From Methanobacterium sp. UBA8 (GTDB lineage: Archaea > Methanobacteriota > Methanobacteria > Methanobacteriales > Methanobacteriaceae): DNA of 8,605 nt. This document shows positions 1 to 5,854 of this stretch, piece by piece; the first letter of the stretch is position 1; the number at the start of each line of letters is the position of its first letter. The notes below the pieces were generated by a model. That model had not been told where the DNA came from. It made no database searches and worked only from the letters and a program-made list of their open reading frames with translations. Made by a program: the position numbers and the translations under genes. Location of the stretch: the NCBI GenBank assembly GCA_002509665.1, contig DADN01000206.1, positions 4,543 to 13,147 of the forward strand, given 5' to 3'.

Positions 1-75
1 GAAGAAGAGGAAGAAGAAGAGGAAGAAGAAAAAGAAGAAGAAGCCGCAGCAGGCCTCGGTGCTCTCTTTGGATAA
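1..75 (+). CDS. rpl12: Large ribosomal subunit stalk protein P1 (L12 family), C-terminal end only
   Basis: Only the last 24 codons and the TAA stop are present. They encode an almost pure Glu/Lys run (residues 1-14 of the fragment) followed by AAAGLGALFG. This is the classic tail of archaeal and eukaryotic P-type stalk proteins: a charged hinge, then a short hydrophobic peptide that recruits translational GTPases such as elongation factors 1A and 2. The gene begins outside the window, so its N-terminal dimerisation domain cannot be checked. The coding strand here is a polypurine tract of GAA and GAG codons. In methanogens of this order, ribosomal stalk genes are commonly followed by alaS, as here, but a terminator and a new promoter separate the two. 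Confidence 0.87.
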   Translation, partial: EEEEEEEEEEKEEEAAAGLGALFG

Positions 76-82
76 TTCCTAA

Positions 83-118
83 AAAGCCATTTTTGGCTTT
101 CTCTTATTTTTTTATTTT
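83..118 (+). terminator. Intrinsic-type terminator after the P1 gene
   Basis: A perfect 7-bp stem (AAAGCCA at 83-89 with TGGCTTT at 94-100) closes a 4-base loop. A T-rich run to about 118 follows. It starts 7 bases after the stop codon, so it probably ends the ribosomal protein transcript before alaS. Confidence 0.75.
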
Positions 119-218
119 AATTATACTGCTATTTTAAGTCAAAAATGTAAATTATTCAGATTTATAAAAATTAATATCAAATTACATATTTAAAAATAAA
201 AAACACAGTTTAAAGTGT

Positions 219-226
219 TATAAATA
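219..226 (+). promoter_or_regulatory. Archaeal TATA box for alaS
   Basis: A TATAAATA-like element lies in a very AT-rich stretch. With the usual archaeal spacing of about 25 bases, transcription would start near 245-250. That gives a leader of only about 12-25 bases. No GGAGG precedes either possible ATG, so alaS mRNA is probably leaderless or nearly so, unlike most other genes here. The start site is inferred from spacing only. Confidence 0.5.
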
Positions 227-270
227 TTCGGTAATTTGCTATAATTTAATAACTTTTATCAATGATTACT

Positions 271-2973
271 ATGTCTCGCCAACTTGAAGAACTTGGATTT
301 ACTAAAAAAACTTGTATTACTTGTGGAAACGATTTTTGGTCAATTGGAGATAGAAACACATGTGGGGATGCCCCCTGCGATGAATACACCTTCATTGGAA
401 ATCCAGCCACAGATAAAAAATATGACCTTTACGAAATTCAAAAAGCTTTTACAGAATTTTTTGCCCAGCATGGACATACACCCATAAAAAGATATCCTGT
501 TCTTGCAAAGCGGTGGAGAGACGATGTTTTTTTAGTAGGGGCATCAATTTACGATTTTCAACCATGGGTAACATCAGGGGCTGTAGAACCACCTGCAAAC
601 CCTTTGGTAATAGCACAACCATCAATAAGACTTAACGATGTGGATAATGTCGGAAGGACCGGCAGACACATGACATGTTTTACAATGGGTGCACATCACG
701 CTTTTAATACAGATAAAGAACAGATTTACTGGGAAGATGAAACAGTAAAATACTGTCATGACTTTATTAAATCTATTGGGATCAACCCTGAAGAAATTAC
801 TTACATCGAATCCTGGTGGAAAGGTGGAGGAAATGCCGGACCATGCTATGAAATATGTGTCAGGGGAGTAGAACTTGCAACACTTGTTTTTATTAAATAT
901 AAAACTTTACCTGATGGAAAACTTGAAGAAATTCCACTTACAGTTGTTGATACTGGATACGGTCTTGAAAGATTTGCATGGATATCTCAGGGAACTCCAA
1001 CCGCATACGATGCTTCTTTTGGACCTGTAATACAGACATTAAAGGAACTATCTGGTGTTGAAGTTGATGAGAGAATTCTAGCAGAGAATGCTCAAGTCGC
1101 AGGTATGATGGATATTGAAACATTTGCAGACCTGAGAGAATTAAGATCAAAAGTTGCAGATAGACTTAATATATCATTAGATGACCTTGAAATGGCTACA
1201 AAACCAATGGAAGCTATTTATGTAATTGCAGACCATACAAGATGCCTTGCATTCATGCTAGCCGATGGCGTAATTCCTTCCAATGTAAAAGAAGGATATC
1301 TTGCAAGACTTGTCCTTAGAAGAACAATCCGTTTCATAAAAGAGTTGGGATTAAAAGAGTCCCTGGCAGATATAATGAGAATACAGCTTGATTTCCTGTC
1401 TAAGACCTATCCTGAAATCAGGCAAAGTCAAGATCATATAATTAATGTAATTAATTTAGAGGATAAAAGGTACGATAAAACTGTTTCAAAAGGCAGAGAA
1501 CTTGTTAAAAGAAGCATTAAAAAACTCAGGAAAAAGAATAAAACTGAGATGCCGTTTGAGACCCTTAAAGAGCTTTATGAATCCCATGGAATTCCTCCAG
1601 AGACTACCAAGGAGATCTCTGAAAAGATGGAATTTGAGGTAAAAGTACCTGATAATTTCTATACATTAGTAGCTGCTGAGCATGAAGAAGAAGTTCAGGA
1701 AGAAAAAGCCGAAATTGAGTTTGAGTTCCCTGCTACTGATTTATTATTTTACAAGAATCCGTTTGATACACAGTTCGAAGCTCATGTGCTTGGGACCTAT
1801 GAAAATAACGTAATACTGGACCAAACTGTATTTTATCCTGAAGGAGGAGGTCAGCCTTCTGATATAGGATACTTAGAGATCCGCGGTGAAAAAATAAAAG
1901 TTCTGCACGCTGAAAAAATTAACAACACAGTTTTACACAGGGTGGCTGAAGAGGATATTGAGAAAGTGCATCCTTACAAAGGTCAGATAATTACGGGTCA
2001 AATTGATATTTCCAGAAGGATGGCTTTAACCAGAAACCACACTGCAACTCACTTAATCGTTGCAGCAGCAAGAAAGATTCTTGGGGACCATATCTGGCAA
2101 GCAGGAGCCCAAAAAGGCGTTAAAAAATCAAGGATTGACCTTACTCATTATAAACGAATAGAACCTGAAGAACTTCAGGAAATTGAACTGCTTGCAAATA
2201 AGTTCGTCATGGAAAATCGCCCTGTACTTACAAACTGGATGGCAAGGGCAGAAGCCGAGAAAAAATATGGATTCATATTATATCAAGGTGGAATTGTCCC
2301 TGGAATGGACATAAGGACTGTTTTGGTGGATGGAGTTGACGTGCAGGCATGCGCAGGAACACACTGTAATCAAACTGGAGATATAGGACTTATAAAAATA
2401 ACCAAAACCGAAAGGATTCAAGACGGTGTAGAAAGGATTGAATTTTCAGCAGGTGAAGCTGCAATCGAAGCGGCACAGCGTAATGATAATATCTTAAAAG
2501 AAAGTTCAGATGTATTTAAAGTTACACCCGAGCAACTTCCTAAAACCTGTGACAGGTTCTTCAACGAGTGGAAATCCTTTAAAAACGAAATTAATAAACT
2601 TAAAGGAGAAATCGCATCACTTAAAACCGATGGAATTTTAAACAAAACTGAAAAAATCGGAGATTTAGTTGTTTTAAGCGAGATAATTGATTCTGACATG
2701 AGTGAGCTTATAAAAATGGCAACTGACTTAACTGAGAAACAGGGAAAAGTTGATGTCGTGGTTCTTGGAAGCATTGAAGGTAAAATAGTCGGTGCAGTCT
2801 CTAAAAAAGCGCTTGAAAATGGTATCAAAATTAACGGCATCATAAAAGATTCTGCTGCTGTTCTCGGCGGTGGTGGCGGTGGAAGGCCAAACCTTGCTCA
2901 AGGTGCAGGACCAAAAGCCGAAAAAATACAGGAAGCGCTTGATTTTGCAGTTAATGAATTAAAAAAGATTTAA
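271..2973 (+). CDS. alaS: Alanyl-tRNA synthetase, archaeal type
   Basis: Cytoplasmic enzyme that charges tRNA-Ala with alanine and hydrolyses mischarged Ser- or Gly-tRNA-Ala. The 900 residues match the usual archaeal length, with every domain present in order. An N-terminal Cys cluster typical of the archaeal form lies at residues 15-36 (C15, C18, C31, C36). The class II catalytic core follows, with the motif 2 region RTGRHMTCFTMG and motif 3 GYGLERF near 230-235. The editing domain has the zinc-binding pairs HTATH (590-594) and CAGTH (694-698). The C-terminal DHHA1-like domain has a run of six glycines at 866-871. I chose the second ATG (271) because archaeal homologues, as I remember them, begin close to MSxQLEELGF. 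An in-frame ATG at 262 would add three residues. No Shine-Dalgarno decides between them. Nothing is broken or missing. Confidence 0.95.
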   Translation: MSRQLEELGFTKKTCITCGNDFWSIGDRNTCGDAPCDEYTFIGNPATDKKYDLYEIQKAFTEFFAQHGHTPIKRYPVLAKRWRDDVFLVGASIYDFQPWVTSGAVEPPANPLVIAQPSIRLNDVDNVGRTGRHMTCFTMGAHHAFNTDKEQIYWEDETVKYCHDFIKSIGINPEEITYIESWWKGGGNAGPCYEICVRGVELATLVFIKYKTLPDGKLEEIPLTVVDTGYGLERFAWISQGTPTAYDASFGPVIQTLKELSGVEVDERILAENAQVAGMMDIETFADLRELRSKVADRLNISLDDLEMATKPMEAIYVIADHTRCLAFMLADGVIPSNVKEGYLARLVLRRTIRFIKELGLKESLADIMRIQLDFLSKTYPEIRQSQDHIINVINLEDKRYDKTVSKGRELVKRSIKKLRKKNKTEMPFETLKELYESHGIPPETTKEISEKMEFEVKVPDNFYTLVAAEHEEEVQEEKAEIEFEFPATDLLFYKNPFDTQFEAHVLGTYENNVILDQTVFYPEGGGQPSDIGYLEIRGEKIKVLHAEKINNTVLHRVAEEDIEKVHPYKGQIITGQIDISRRMALTRNHTATHLIVAAARKILGDHIWQAGAQKGVKKSRIDLTHYKRIEPEELQEIELLANKFVMENRPVLTNWMARAEAEKKYGFILYQGGIVPGMDIRTVLVDGVDVQACAGTHCNQTGDIGLIKITKTERIQDGVERIEFSAGEAAIEAAQRNDNILKESSDVFKVTPEQLPKTCDRFFNEWKSFKNEINKLKGEIASLKTDGILNKTEKIGDLVVLSEIIDSDMSELIKMATDLTEKQGKVDVVVLGSIEGKIVGAVSKKALENGIKINGIIKDSAAVLGGGGGGRPNLAQGAGPKAEKIQEALDFAVNELKKI

Positions 2974-2990
2974 TCTTTTTTTCTATTTTT
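2961..2990 (+). terminator. AT-rich hairpin and T run ending alaS
   Basis: AAAAAAGA (2961-2968) pairs with TCTTTTTT (2974-2981) around a short loop that contains the stop codon, and further T-rich sequence follows. The stem is nearly all A-T, so the T tract may do most of the work, as is common in archaea. Confidence 0.55.
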
Positions 2991-3143
2991 AATTTAAATG
3001 AATATAGGTTTTAATTAATATTTGGATTTTACTTTCTTTTTCATTGATTTGGACTTTTAGTTTTAGTTTATATTTGGTAAAGCTTAATTTTAGAGTTTAT
3101 TTCGCATTATAGATAATACTAATACTGTACTTTTTCATAAAGG

Positions 3144-3151
3144 TTATATAT
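3144..3151 (+). promoter_or_regulatory. Archaeal TATA box for the 97-residue membrane protein gene
   Basis: TTATATAT is preceded by purine-rich bases that could act as a BRE. Transcription would be expected near 3172-3177, giving a leader of about 60 bases before the ATG at 3236. The 262 bases between alaS and this gene are otherwise AT-rich and show no other gene. Confidence 0.5.
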
Positions 3152-3223
3152 CTTGTTCTGTAATAATTCAACAGGCTTTGGAATATCTTCTTATGATACG
3201 TAACGACATTAATGGTGCTAATT

Positions 3224-3228
3224 GGAGG
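3224..3228 (+). promoter_or_regulatory. Shine-Dalgarno site that sets the start at 3236
   Basis: A perfect GGAGG lies 7 bases before ATG 3236. An in-frame ATG at 3212 lies upstream of this site and would place it inside the gene, so the shorter reading is preferred. Confidence 0.8.
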
Positions 3229-3235
3229 AAGGATA

Positions 3236-3529
3236 ATGCGGAGAAACGAACAAAATGCATTAACTTATTTGTTATGTGGTTTGGGACTTATAATTTTATT
3301 AGGGGGTGTATTTAAGCTTTATAACATTAGTTATGGGTTAATGGCAGCTTTCATACTGTGGATCATAGGTGGTGCTATTGGAAAAGCTGTAATAGGTGTT
3401 ATGGGCAGCATTGGATTGATATTTTTAATGGTGGGCACATTCCACTATTCTCTGGTATACGTACTGCTGGGTACAATTGCTGTATGGGTAGCGGCTGGTA
3501 CATTGGGCAGGTATTCTCATATGGGTTAA
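3236..3529 (+). CDS. Small four-segment membrane protein made of a duplicated hairpin (unknown function)
   Basis: I do not recognise this 97-residue protein. It is very hydrophobic, with four likely membrane segments near residues 10-26, 33-49, 51-68 and 71-90 and only short polar ends. The two halves resemble each other. GLIILLGGVF (17-26) matches GLIFLMVGTF (60-69), and the second segments share a Tyr, a central Trp (W42, W84) and a G-[IL]-G-[KR] pattern (G46/I48/G49/K50; G88/L90/G91/R92). The protein is therefore an internal duplication of a two-segment hairpin. The 58-residue protein at 4030-4206 is a single copy of the same hairpin. The start follows a perfect GGAGG with 7-base spacing. 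No Cys pair, charged active site or known motif is visible. A role in the membrane is all I can infer. No clear terminator follows it. Confidence 0.8.
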   Translation: MRRNEQNALTYLLCGLGLIILLGGVFKLYNISYGLMAAFILWIIGGAIGKAVIGVMGSIGLIFLMVGTFHYSLVYVLLGTIAVWVAAGTLGRYSHMG

Positions 3530-3549
3530 TCTGATAAAATAAAAATGAA

Positions 3550-3836
3550 GGGCGTTGAATTTTATAGTTTAAGAAAATTTAAGCTTTATATTTTTTATAA
3601 TGGTTATAAGAATTAAAGATGTGATAGTTGTACTTTAAATGATTGTGGCTTAACGAATAAATTTTAAGCTTTGGAAGTATCATATTAATCTTTTCTATGC
3701 TAATTGGAAGTTTTAAATTACTCATGATACTTATTTTAACATATTGGAGCATATAAGAGTTGAATTTAAATTCATTGCAGCGGTATGCTTTGTTGGAATA
3801 TTTACAACTGCTTATGGAAAAATATTATCTCTTTAA
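3550..3836 (+). pseudogene. Possible decayed copy of the 97-residue membrane protein gene
   Basis: This lies in the 500-base gap 3530-4029, which has no intact gene. The 14 bases 3577-3590 equal 3310-3323 of the upstream gene (its FKLY codons). About 95 bases further on, the frame opening at 3661 reads GSIILIFSMLIGSF, against GSIGLIFLMVGTF in the intact gene; there the FKLY-to-GSI distance is 93 bases. Several base differences in the GSI stretch fall at third codon positions. Another frame at 3762-3836 reads FKFIAAVCFVGIFTTAYGK, a hydrophobic segment that could match the last segment (GCAGCGG at 3777 against GTAGCGG at 3488, with about 20 extra bases between). Stops at 3614-3616, 3658-3660 and 3754-3756 and the frame changes mean nothing full-length is made. 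The fit is partial and was judged by eye. AT-rich chance similarity is the alternative. Confidence 0.4.
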
Positions 3837-3947
3837 AGTAGAGTAAATGTATAATTTAATGTTTTAAATGTTAATTTATTTATTTAAAGTTAGGGGGATA
3901 TATTTATAAATCTTAAGATGGATTAATGGGTTATTTCCCCATAAAAC

Positions 3948-3967
3948 TTATATATTAGCTTATAAAT
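3948..3967 (+). promoter_or_regulatory. TATA-like elements upstream of the 58-residue membrane protein gene
   Basis: Two candidates, TTATATATT (3948-3956) and TTATAAATA (about 3959-3967), lie 63-82 bases before the ATG at 4030. A third TATA-like word is at 3903-3910. A 5-bp inverted repeat (ATGGG at 3926-3930 with CCCAT at 3938-3942) sits just upstream and might be an operator or mean nothing. I cannot tell which box is used. Confidence 0.35.
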
Positions 3968-4029
3968 AACTAAATAAGAATAGATTTTAGTTTAACCATA
4001 TTTAAATTAACATTGGGAGGATAAAAAAA

Positions 4030-4206
4030 ATGGAAAATAATCAGGCAGATTTTATACTTTATATTTTGGGTGTTGTAGGACTTGTAGTTCTTCTTGCTCC
4101 TATACTGAACATATATGAATGGAAATATGGAGTATTTGGCGCTATCATAATATGGATTATAGCTGGAGGAATCCGTAGATACTTTGCTATACCTTCAACT
4201 AAATAG
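4030..4206 (+). CDS. 58-residue two-segment membrane protein, paralogue of the 97-residue protein
   Basis: This short gene is easily missed by length filters. GGAGG (4016-4020) precedes the ATG by 9 bases, and the frame ends in TAG. The product has a polar N-terminus (MENNQADF), a membrane segment near residues 9-27, a short loop with EWKYG, a second segment near 35-48, and a basic exit (RR at 49-50). Residues 11-50 align without any gap to residues 11-50 of the protein at 3236-3529. By my count 16 of 40 are identical, including Y11, L13, G17, L18, Y29, Y33, G34, A38, W42, G46 and I48. That conservation, with the ribosome binding site, argues strongly that it is a real gene. Its function is unknown. 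Two related membrane proteins so close together could assemble with each other, but nothing in the sequence proves it. Confidence 0.8.
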   Translation: MENNQADFILYILGVVGLVVLLAPILNIYEWKYGVFGAIIIWIIAGGIRRYFAIPSTK

Positions 4207-4233
4207 ATATTTAACTATTTTATGAAGTAAATG

Positions 4234-4287
4234 ATTTTTTTGATTTTTATCTTTTAGTAGCTCTTTTAATTTCTCTTTTTTAATTTT
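4234..4287 (+). terminator. T-rich archaeal terminator candidate
   Basis: Several T runs of four to seven bases in close succession follow the 58-residue gene, with no hairpin. Archaeal RNA polymerase commonly stops at such T-rich tracts. Assigned from base composition and position only. Confidence 0.4.
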
Positions 4288-4344
4288 AATAAATTAAATA
4301 TAGTTTGATTGAAATAGATTAGAATATAGTTTTATAGAAATTAG

Positions 4345-4352
4345 TTTATATA
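4345..4352 (+). promoter_or_regulatory. TATA box for the homocysteine biosynthesis gene
   Basis: TTTATATA is followed by AA and preceded by a purine-rich GAAATTAG. Standard archaeal spacing puts the start of transcription near 4371-4378, just before the structured leader at 4387. That fit of promoter and RNA supports both calls. A weaker TATAATAT at 4361-4368 would start transcription inside the closing stem. Confidence 0.5.
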
Positions 4353-4382
4353 ACGATAGTTATAATATTTTTTTAAGAAATC

Positions 4383-4482
4383 ATGGAGGTTATCAAAATT
4401 CATGATGAATTTTGGGACTACCGAAAGCATTCACTTTGGATGTACCAGACGCGTTGTGTTTGATAACCTAAATTTTCATTAA
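4383..4482 (+). other. Two overlapping short open frames within the structured leader
   Basis: One frame runs from ATG 4383 to TGA 4461-4463 (26 residues, beginning MEVIKIHDEFW and ending QTRCV) and lies close to the predicted transcript start with no ribosome binding site. The second runs from ATG 4402 (or 4405) to TAA 4480-4482 (26 residues, beginning MMNFGTTESIHFGC). It has a GGAGG at 4385-4389 with a rather long 12-base spacing. Either could be a leader peptide that couples ribosome movement to the RNA switch. Open frames this short are also expected by chance in a patch with more G+C, so I do not call a gene. Confidence 0.18.
4387..4469 (+). promoter_or_regulatory. Candidate structured leader RNA (riboswitch-like) upstream of the homocysteine gene
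   Basis: An 11-bp perfect closing stem (AGGTTATCAAA at 4387-4397 with TTTGATAACCT at 4459-4469) encloses 61 bases. Inside, AAAATTC (4395-4401) can pair with GAATTTT (4407-4413), sharing three bases with the closing stem. A longer irregular hairpin spans 4414-4446: GGGAC pairs with GTACC, then CC and AAAG pair with CTTTGG around a bulged G and a six-base loop. A small hairpin (4449-4452 with 4456-4459) may complete a multi-branch junction. G+C is about 39% by hand count, well above the AT-rich flanks. The core does not match SAM-I, SAM-II, SAH, cobalamin or THF riboswitch consensuses as I remember them. The position before a sulfur amino acid gene suggests a ligand or sensor linked to that pathway, which is inference. 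A DNA operator or a coding explanation is possible but fits less well. Confidence 0.55.
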
Positions 4483-4497
4483 CAAAAAATTTGGAGG
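4467..4497 (+). promoter_or_regulatory. Alternative hairpin that would mask the ribosome binding site
   Basis: CCTAAATTTT (4467-4476) can pair with AAAATTTGG (4486-4494), with one bulged T and a nine-base loop, covering the start of the GGAGG (4493-4497) that serves the TTG at 4504. Bases 4467-4469 are also the end of the leader's closing stem, so the two structures compete. This would act as an on/off device at the level of translation. Pairing was judged by eye, with no energy calculation. Confidence 0.45.
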
Positions 4498-4503
4498 ATT
4501 ACT

Positions 4504-5766
4504 TTGAATTTTACTCGCTCAATTGAAGAAATTAATCAGAAAATCCAAAGAGGGGAAGCAACTGTACTAACTGCAGAAGAAGTTAGTAACCTTGTAAGAG
4601 ATGGAGAAGTGCCAAAAGCAGAAGATATTGACGTTGTAACTGCAGGAACATGTGGTATAATGTCTGGAACTGCTGCCGTATTTCATATAAAAGCGGGGGA
4701 ACCTGGATCATTTAAAAAGGCAAAAAAAGTTCTTTTAAACGGTATTCCTGGATTTCCAGGCCCATGTCCAAATGAATGGTTAGGATCTGTTGATTTAATA
4801 GCTTATGGTACATCACATAGTATTTATGATGAAAATTATGGTGGAGGATTCTTATTTAAAGATATTGTAGAAGGAAAGGACATTGAAATTGAAGTTGAAT
4901 CCATACACGGTGAAATTATAAAATCAACCACAAATATTGAAGAAATGGGCATGGCGAGGATGATTGGAACTCGGTTGGCTTTTAAAAATTACACTGCATT
5001 TCTAAACCCGACTGAAGAACCGGTTGCATCTATATTTAATGCTGTGGAAATGGAAGGGCCGTTTAAAGGGCTTTCATTTTCGGGCTGTGGTGAACTAAAT
5101 CCACTGCAAAATGACCCTGAGATGAAAACAATAAAAACAGGAACTAAAGTGCTGATGTGCGGATCTGAAGGAATTGTTCTTGGCAGCGGGACAAGAAGTG
5201 CTCCTGAAAAACCAAATCTGATGATATCTGCGGATATGGCTGATATGGATCCACATTACCTTGGAGGGTTCAAAACAGCAGCAGGGCCTGAAGTTTTCAA
5301 CAGTGTAGCTGCTGCAATTCCAATTTTAAACGAGGAAAATTTAAAGAATACTTTCATTCAAAATAAGGATATACCGTTACCTGTTGCAGATATACGTGGA
5401 AGGCACAAAGTTTTAGGATTTACCGACTATGCTTCTGTCTGGGGTGATAATGATGAAAGGCCAGTTTATGATCATGAAGCATGTATGAACTGTGGGGTAT
5501 GTATGGTAAGAGAAAGATGTCCTACTGGAGCATATGGTGATGTTTTAAATACAAGAAGGTGCTTCGGTTGTGGCATGTGTGCATATTCCTGTCAACATGG
5601 TGCATTCGAAATGAAACGTGGTGAACTGAAATTCGAAATGGACAATGAAGTTGTAGATGTACCTATAATATGCAGACAGTCTGATATTAAAAGGGCACGG
5701 GAACTTACTGGTGAACTTAAAAGAAGAATTCTTGAAGGTGAGTTTTTAATTTCAGGATGGTATTAG
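4504..5766 (+). CDS. Homocysteine biosynthesis protein (HcyBio/DUF39, COG1900) with C-terminal 2[4Fe-4S] ferredoxin domain
   Basis: Members of this family in methanogens are needed to make homocysteine from aspartate semialdehyde and sulfide, supplying methionine without O-acyl homoserine. Residues 1 to about 310 form the HcyBio domain. It is Gly-rich with conserved-looking cysteines at C50 (AGTCGIMSG), C88 (GPCPNEW), C195 (SGCGELNP) and C219. C50 and C88 are my candidates for catalytic or persulfide-carrying residues. Residues 325-367 are a ferredoxin with eight cysteines (327, 330, 333, 339 and 353, 356, 359, 363) that probably feeds electrons. In Methanosarcina the ferredoxin partner is, as I recall, a separate NIL-domain protein; here it is fused and I see no NIL domain or neighbouring partner gene. 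The start is TTG, fixed by GGAGG six bases upstream (4493-4497). It is monocistronic, with its own promoter, structured leader and terminator. The 420-residue length looks intact. Confidence 0.9.
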   Translation: MNFTRSIEEINQKIQRGEATVLTAEEVSNLVRDGEVPKAEDIDVVTAGTCGIMSGTAAVFHIKAGEPGSFKKAKKVLLNGIPGFPGPCPNEWLGSVDLIAYGTSHSIYDENYGGGFLFKDIVEGKDIEIEVESIHGEIIKSTTNIEEMGMARMIGTRLAFKNYTAFLNPTEEPVASIFNAVEMEGPFKGLSFSGCGELNPLQNDPEMKTIKTGTKVLMCGSEGIVLGSGTRSAPEKPNLMISADMADMDPHYLGGFKTAAGPEVFNSVAAAIPILNEENLKNTFIQNKDIPLPVADIRGRHKVLGFTDYASVWGDNDERPVYDHEACMNCGVCMVRERCPTGAYGDVLNTRRCFGCGMCAYSCQHGAFEMKRGELKFEMDNEVVDVPIICRQSDIKRARELTGELKRRILEGEFLISGWY

Positions 5767-5796
5767 TTAAGCTTAGAGCTTAACTAATTATTTTTT
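5763..5796 (+). terminator. Strong intrinsic terminator after the homocysteine gene
   Basis: A perfect 10-bp stem (TTAGTTAAGC at 5763-5772 with GCTTAACTAA at 5778-5787) closes a five-base loop and is followed by TTATTTTTT. The stem includes the last bases of the stop codon. The next gene runs the opposite way, so this also protects the convergent junction. Confidence 0.8.
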
Positions 5797-5854
5797 AGAT
5801 ATTGTACATAATAGCTAAATTTTACTTTAAAATAAATATTTTGGTTTTGAAACG

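Noticed and set aside
1..45. Polypurine GA repeat at the left edge as a simple-sequence repeat
   Set aside because: It is the Glu/Lys-rich hinge of ribosomal protein P1 written in GAA and GAG codons, so coding constraint explains it.
284..487. 67-residue plus-strand frame inside the 5' part of alaS
   Set aside because: It is out of frame with the conserved Cys cluster and catalytic core of alaS and is not preceded by a ribosome binding site.
938..1150. 70-residue open frame on the minus strand inside alaS
   Set aside because: It lies wholly within a strongly conserved synthetase gene, has no ribosome binding site, and its product resembles no protein. It is a shadow frame.
2418..2843. 141-residue open frame on the minus strand inside alaS
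   Set aside because: The Ser/Leu-rich composition is what the antisense of Glu/Lys-rich coding DNA gives. The plus-strand frame is the conserved C-terminal part of alaS.
4387..4469. tRNA or known SAM-type riboswitch in the homocysteine gene leader
   Set aside because: The stem lengths and loops do not fit a tRNA (no T-loop, no 7-bp acceptor with a CCA position), and the core does not match the SAM-I, SAM-II or SAH consensus elements as I remember them.
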